A DNA stretch of 9,861 nt from positions 1-9,861 of the forward strand of contig CBDDRG010000287.1 in assembly GCA_965232975.1 (NCBI GenBank). Reading direction: 5' to 3'. Below the pieces are notes generated by a model. It was not told the DNA's origin. It made no database searches and saw nothing but the letters and a program-made list of their open reading frames with translations. The stretch is from CBDDRG01 sp965232975 (GTDB lineage: Bacteria > Pseudomonadota > Gammaproteobacteria > Pseudomonadales > Porticoccaceae). Positions 6,381 to 9,861 of the stretch are shown here, piece after piece. Both the position numbers and the translations under genes were made by a program. The stretch's first letter is position 1. Each line of letters opens with the position of its first letter.

Positions 6381-6484
6381 GATTTCCTATGATTTCCGAT
6401 TTCTTGATTTCTCTACGATTTACTATGATTTATGGCCCCATTGATTTCATTGATTTATTTTGATTTTTGACCCCATTGACTTCA
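6373..6484. repeat. A/T-rich tract of GATTT repeats and three G(A/G)CCC(C/T)AT boxes
   Basis: GATTT occurs nine times (6381, 6391, 6398, 6406, 6417, 6427, 6443, 6452, 6462), mostly 7-11 bases apart. Three longer related boxes overlap it: GACCCTATGATTTC (6373), GGCCCCATTGATTTC (6434) and GACCCCATTGACTTC (6469). The first is also the end of the palindrome. The tract is strikingly A/T-rich for this window and has no reading frame. It may be stacked ends of REP-like elements, a protein-binding array, or an easily melted region upstream of the NTPase operon. Confidence 0.65.
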
Positions 6485-6508
6485 CTACGCGTTGACAACA
6501 CCTACCCA

Positions 6509-6539
6509 TTGCGGAAGCGGTTGCAGTTCGCCCTATACT
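6509..6539 (+). promoter_or_regulatory. Candidate promoter for the KAP NTPase-WD40 operon
   Basis: TATACT (6534-6539) is a good -10 box about 28 bases before the ATG at 6567. The best -35 is TTGCGG (6509-6514) with a long 19-base spacer; a perfect TTGACA at 6492-6497 is too far away to pair with it. The short leader this implies supports the ATG at 6567 over the upstream TTG at 6492, which would lie before the transcription start. Confidence 0.4.
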
Positions 6540-6566
6540 CTTGCCTTGCACAGATCGAACACCCAC

Positions 6567-8678
6567 ATGGTTGCGAATTCTTCTCCAGACGAGCCGCATT
6601 CCTCAACAGAACGCGACCCTCCAGGCGCGTTGCACTACGGCAGGGCCTTTGCCGATGCGCTGCATGCCCGTCTGCGTAGTCACTTCGACAGCCTAGGCGA
6701 CGCCAGCAAGCGGGAAGCGCCCCTGACCATCGGCCTGTTCGGCGGTTGGGGCAGCGGCAAGACCAGACATCTGCATCACTTGCGAGATCGTGTGCAGTCG
6801 CAGGTCGTCACTGGCGAGGGTGCGATCACTCTGCCGGTGCTGTTCAACGCCTGGCGTCACGAGGCCGAAGACCATCTGGTCGTGCCGTTGCTGAAGACCA
6901 CGCATTACGCGCTGGAAAACTGGCTGAAAGATCAACTATCTGCCGTCGACAAATTCGACGATGTAGCCAAAGCCAGCCTCAGGGCGAGCGCCATTCAGCT
7001 CAAGGACGCCGCCCTCGCGCTGGCCGCCGGTCTCAAGGGCAAGCTCAGTCTGCCGTTATTGGGCGAGATCGAAATCGATGCCGGCGCCATGCTCGCCGAG
7101 GACGCGAGACGCCAGGCTGCGCGCAAGCCCAAACCCGCCGTCGCGCGCTGGTTCAAAAAGAACCTCGACCGCGATCTACCAGCAACCCGGCTCGATCGGC
7201 TGGACGCGATCTACCACGACTTCGAAACCCACATGCGCCAACTCACCGGCGCCGGCGCCGGTGGCGGCGGCAAGGGCACGCGGCTCAACCTGCTGTTCCT
7301 GATCGACGACCTCGACCGCTGCCTGCCGGAAAAAGCCGTGCAGATGCTCGAATCGATCAAGCTGTTCCTGGACGTGCCCGGCTGCGCCTTCGTGCTGGCG
7401 CTGGACGACGAAATTGTCGAGCGCGGCATTGCCCACCGCTACCGCGACTACCGCCAGGACGACCCCGCTTTCGACAGCATCGCCCATTCGCTGCACCCGG
7501 CGCGCTGGGAAAGCTTCCGCGCCCGCCACGGCAACGCCTCCGCCAATCCGGTCAGCGGTTTCGAGTACCTCGAAAAGATGGTGCAGCTGCCAGTGCAGGT
7601 GCCCCGGCCCGCGGCGGCCGAGGTGCACAGCTATTTGCAGCGGTTTTACCCGGCGCTGTTCGCCGAGTTGCCGCCCCAGCCGCAGCCCGATCCGCACGAC
7701 AAAGGCGCACCAGCGCGGGATCGCAACGCGGCCGAGAACGCCGCCCGCGGCCAGTTGCTGAAGCTGATCGAACGCGCCGTGCCCGCCAACCCGCGCAAGC
7801 TCAATCGCGTTGCCGAGCTCTACGGCTTCTGGCTGAACGTGGCGGCGGAGAATCGCTGGAGCATTCAACAACCCGCGCACCGTCTGACGCTGCTGCGGCT
7901 CGCCATCCTGCAACTGCTGGCGCCGGATCTGTACCGCTTCGGCCAGCACCAGACGGCCTTTCTCGCCAAGCTGGAAAGCTGGCTCAGGGACGAACCACAA
8001 GCCCGTGTGCAGGGTGCGCTGGAGCGCCGACTCAAGGAGTTGCGCAATGGCTTTGAGCAGCAGCAATCGGCCGTCGACCTGCGCCAGCTCGAACGCCTGG
8101 ACGAGCCGCTGCTGGCGCGCCTGCGCACGGCCCAGAATCACCGCAGCCAGTTCGACCCCTTCGACCTGCTGGACCCGGCCTCGCCCTGCGAACCGCTGCC
8201 CGCTTATTACCGGCTGGGGCTGGAACCCGCCGCGGTGGCGGCGGCCGCGACCGCAGTCGCCATGGGCGCGGCCAGGGTCATGGGTGTGGCGGGCACGGCG
8301 GCGACCACGGCCATACCTGCGGGAATGCCTACGGGAATACCTGCGAGAACGGCCGCGGGAATGCCGCCCCGACCCATTGCGGTGCTCGCCCAGCGGGAGC
8401 CATTCGTCGATCAGCTGCTGAGCGCCGATCCGCTCGCCTGGCGCACTGCGCTGGAGCAGGAAGCGACGGCACTGGACGGTCATGTTCTGGATGACGTCAG
8501 CTTCCAGGCGCTGCTGGACGGCATCACCGGCAAACCCGAGCATGTGACTCTGGCCTGGCTGGAACCGCTGGCACCCCATCTGACCACCGCGCAGCTACTG
8601 GCGCTGTACCGCGCCGGCAAGCTGCTGACCCGGCTGAATGCCGCCATCCCCAACGCTAGCCCGGAGCCGCCGCCATGA
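6567..8678 (+). CDS. KAP-family P-loop NTPase
   Basis: The 703-aa product has the KAP NTPase core. Walker A is GGWGSGKT (59-66, Lys65), followed by FNAWRHEAEDHL (93-104), the characteristic KAP motif, and Walker B LLFLIDDLDRC (242-252, Asp247/Asp248). KAVQMLESIKLFLDVPGCAF and VLALDDEIVERGIAHRY complete the core. KAP proteins are STAND-like ATPases; known members include phage-exclusion protein PifA. The transmembrane pair often inserted between Walker A and B is not evident here, so the core is probably cytosolic. The region after the ATPase is helical. Residues 555-583 are an Ala/Gly-rich, membrane-like or flexible stretch, followed by a four-unit PAGM-type repeat (584-599) and a helical end. 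I chose ATG 6567 over an in-frame TTG at 6492 because the -10 box lies between them. No strong ribosome binding site is visible. The stop overlaps the next gene by four bases, so the two proteins are likely made together. A conflict role is inferred. Confidence 0.88.
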   Translation: MVANSSPDEPHSSTERDPPGALHYGRAFADALHARLRSHFDSLGDASKREAPLTIGLFGGWGSGKTRHLHHLRDRVQSQVVTGEGAITLPVLFNAWRHEAEDHLVVPLLKTTHYALENWLKDQLSAVDKFDDVAKASLRASAIQLKDAALALAAGLKGKLSLPLLGEIEIDAGAMLAEDARRQAARKPKPAVARWFKKNLDRDLPATRLDRLDAIYHDFETHMRQLTGAGAGGGGKGTRLNLLFLIDDLDRCLPEKAVQMLESIKLFLDVPGCAFVLALDDEIVERGIAHRYRDYRQDDPAFDSIAHSLHPARWESFRARHGNASANPVSGFEYLEKMVQLPVQVPRPAAAEVHSYLQRFYPALFAELPPQPQPDPHDKGAPARDRNAAENAARGQLLKLIERAVPANPRKLNRVAELYGFWLNVAAENRWSIQQPAHRLTLLRLAILQLLAPDLYRFGQHQTAFLAKLESWLRDEPQARVQGALERRLKELRNGFEQQQSAVDLRQLERLDEPLLARLRTAQNHRSQFDPFDLLDPASPCEPLPAYYRLGLEPAAVAAAATAVAMGAARVMGVAGTAATTAIPAGMPTGIPARTAAGMPPRPIAVLAQREPFVDQLLSADPLAWRTALEQEATALDGHVLDDVSFQALLDGITGKPEHVTLAWLEPLAPHLTTAQLLALYRAGKLLTRLNAAIPNASPEPPP
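8316..8363 (+). repeat. 12-bp coding repeat, four degenerate units in the NTPase linker
   Basis: Units CCTGCGGGAATG, CCTACGGGAATA, CCTGCGAGAACG and GCCGCGGGAATG follow each other in frame and encode PAGM, PTGI, PART and AAGM. Codons such as ATA and AGA are unusual for this GC-rich gene. It looks like a slippage-prone linker whose length may vary between strains. Confidence 0.6.
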
Positions 8679-9861
8679 CGACCGAAGAACCGACGCACCC
8701 GGTCATCGCTCGCCAGCAGTTGCGCGCGGCGCTGGAGCTGCTGGCCCGCCACGCCAACCCGCCGCAGCAGCCGGCGGTGGTGCCCATCGATATCGCACCG
8801 CTGATGGGCGAGGAGGTGCTGAAACTCGACCAACTCGACCTGCGCGGTGCTTGGTTGCGCGGTCTGCAACTGGGCGATGCGCGGCTGCCCGGGCCCGCAC
8901 TGGTGCAGGGCTGTGAGCTGGAGGGTGCCACGGTGAGCGCCCGCATCCTGTCCCGTTCACTCGCCCCGCCGGTCGACGTGCCGGTTTGCACACTGGGGCA
9001 TCGGGACTGGGTCAACGCGCTGGCGGTGCTAGCGGACGGCCGCTTCCTGTCGGCGGGCGATGACGGCACGCTCCACCTGTGGCAGCCCGACCACGCCGAG
9101 CCGCTGGCGCGGTTTGCCGGGCACGAGGGCGGGGTCAACGCGCTGGCGGTGCTGGCGGACGGCCGCTTCCTGTCGGCGGGCGATGACGGCACGGTCCGCC
9201 TGTGGCAGCCCGGCCGCGCCGAGCCGCTGGCGCGGTTTGCCGGGCACGAGGGCGGGGTCAACGCGCTGGCGGTGCTGGCGGACGGCCGCTTCCTGTCCGC
9301 GGGCGATGACGGCACGCTCCACCTGTGGCAGCCCGACCACGCCGAGCCGCTGGCGCGGTTTGCCGGGCACGAGGGCGGGGTCAACGCGCTCGCGGTGCTG
9401 GCGGACGGCCGCTTCCTGTCCGCGGGCACTGACAGCACGGTCCTGCTGTGGCAGCCCGACTGCGCCGAGCCGCTGGCGCGGTTTGCCGGGCATGAGGGCG
9501 AGGTCAACGCGCTGGCGGTGCTGGCGGACGGCCGCTTCCTGTCCGCAGGCGAAGACGGCACGGTCCTGCTGTGGCAGCCCGGCCGCGCCGAGCCGCTGGC
9601 GCGGTTTGCCGGGCATGAGGGCGAGGTCAGCGCGCTGGCGGTGCTGGCGGACGACCGCTTCCTGTCCGCGGGCGCTGACGGCACGCTCCACCTGTGGCAG
9701 CCCGGCCGGGCCGAGCCGCTGGCGCGGTTTGCCGGGCACAAGTACTGGGTCACCGCGCTGGCGGTGCTGGCGGACGGCCGCTTCCTGTCCGCGGGCGCTG
9801 ACGGCACGATCCTGCTGTGGCAGCCCGACCGCGCCGAGCCGCCGGCGGCGTTTGTCGGGCA
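8675..9861 (+). CDS. Pentapeptide-like / WD40 beta-propeller protein (3' end outside window)
   Basis: At least 395 codons are visible and the frame is open at the right edge. The ATG overlaps the NTPase stop (ATGA), with GGAG eight bases upstream, so translation is probably coupled. Residues 1-50 are helical. Residues 51-88 have Leu at 51, 56, 61, 66, 71, 76 and then 82 (LDLRGAWLRGLQLGDARLPG), a short pentapeptide-repeat-like coil. From residue 108 come seven complete 41-aa WD40 repeats and the start of an eighth, each with GH near the start, LAVLADGRFLSAG in the middle and LWQP near the end. There is no signal peptide or membrane segment. WD40 propellers bind proteins or peptides, so this is a likely sensor or scaffold partner of the KAP NTPase; a C-terminal effector domain could lie beyond the edge. 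The structure call is firm; the role is inference. Confidence 0.9.
   Translation, partial: MTTEEPTHPVIARQQLRAALELLARHANPPQQPAVVPIDIAPLMGEEVLKLDQLDLRGAWLRGLQLGDARLPGPALVQGCELEGATVSARILSRSLAPPVDVPVCTLGHRDWVNALAVLADGRFLSAGDDGTLHLWQPDHAEPLARFAGHEGGVNALAVLADGRFLSAGDDGTVRLWQPGRAEPLARFAGHEGGVNALAVLADGRFLSAGDDGTLHLWQPDHAEPLARFAGHEGGVNALAVLADGRFLSAGTDSTVLLWQPDCAEPLARFAGHEGEVNALAVLADGRFLSAGEDGTVLLWQPGRAEPLARFAGHEGEVSALAVLADDRFLSAGADGTLHLWQPGRAEPLARFAGHKYWVTALAVLADGRFLSAGADGTILLWQPDRAEPPAAFVG
8996..9861 (+). repeat. Tandem array of 123-bp WD40-coding repeats, at least seven full units
   Basis: Units start at 8996, 9119, 9242, 9365, 9488, 9611 and 9734, and an eighth begins at 9857. The period is exactly 123 bp with no indel. 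Units 2 and 3 differ at 5 of 123 bases. Most sequence is invariant, including GCGGTGCTGGCGGACGGCCG in most units. Because the period is a multiple of three, several other frames stay open through it, including long antisense ones, but they are by-products. Confidence 0.95.

Noticed and set aside
6492..6566. Upstream TTG start for the KAP NTPase
   Set aside because: The best -10 box (TATACT, 6534-6539) lies downstream of it, the extra 25 residues look non-coding, and an ATG at 6567 is available.
7176..8579. Minus-strand 467-codon open frame
   Set aside because: Antisense to the KAP NTPase, whose Walker B and downstream motifs occupy the plus strand. No recognisable domain.
8656..9807. Long minus-strand open frames with their own internal repeats (also 9029-9739)
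   Set aside because: They are by-products of the 123-bp WD40 array: a period divisible by three keeps other frames open and makes them repetitive. The plus frame gives true WD40 units and is coupled to the NTPase gene.
8996..9861. CRISPR-like or satellite repeat array
   Set aside because: Units are contiguous, 123 bp long, without unique spacers, and encode WD40 blades in frame.

Overview
The window is GC-rich, densely coded DNA, most likely from a gamma- or betaproteobacterium. The basis for this is the single-chain trifunctional CysG, the glutathione reductase, the TolC-type metal-efflux channel and the GGGTCAGA-type palindromic repeat; no rRNA or other strict taxonomic marker is present. 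No tRNA, rRNA or CRISPR array was seen.

Left part (1-1210). A minus-strand pair encodes a small secreted protein with a CCND...TGK.C cluster and, downstream and cut by the window edge, a CzcC/CusC-type TolC-family outer-membrane factor. This looks like the start of a heavy-metal RND efflux operon. Divergent from it, across a 168-bp intergenic region holding a perfect 7-bp hairpin, is a 72-aa plus-strand orphan.

Centre (1234-5393). Three ordinary metabolic genes lie on the minus strand and are probably transcribed in the order cysG (siroheme synthase), gor (glutathione reductase) and a class III CoA-transferase. cysG and gor belong together in sulfur/thiol metabolism. A candidate promoter upstream of cysG overlaps a perfect 15-bp tandem duplication that contains TTGACA twice.

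Scar region (5403-6566). This stretch has no intact gene. It holds a short reading frame resembling the C-terminal tail of a type I restriction HsdR subunit, a 49-codon frame of doubtful status, the 5' end of an IS256-like transposase gene that runs straight into a 59-bp near-perfect palindrome, and an A/T-rich tract of repeated GATTT and G(A/G)CCC(C/T)AT boxes. It has the texture of an eroded defence or mobile-element region.

Right part (6567-9861). Two plus-strand genes overlap by 4 bp (ATGA). The first encodes a 703-aa KAP-family P-loop NTPase. The second, open at the window edge, encodes a protein with a pentapeptide-like segment followed by at least seven 41-aa WD40 repeats that are almost identical in DNA. 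The repeats differ mainly by amino-acid replacements at a few positions, the pattern seen in recognition propellers of conflict systems. This NTPase plus repeat-sensor pair, next to restriction-enzyme and IS debris, is the best candidate here for an undescribed anti-phage or other conflict system. That role is inference; the domain calls and the repeat pattern come from the sequence.
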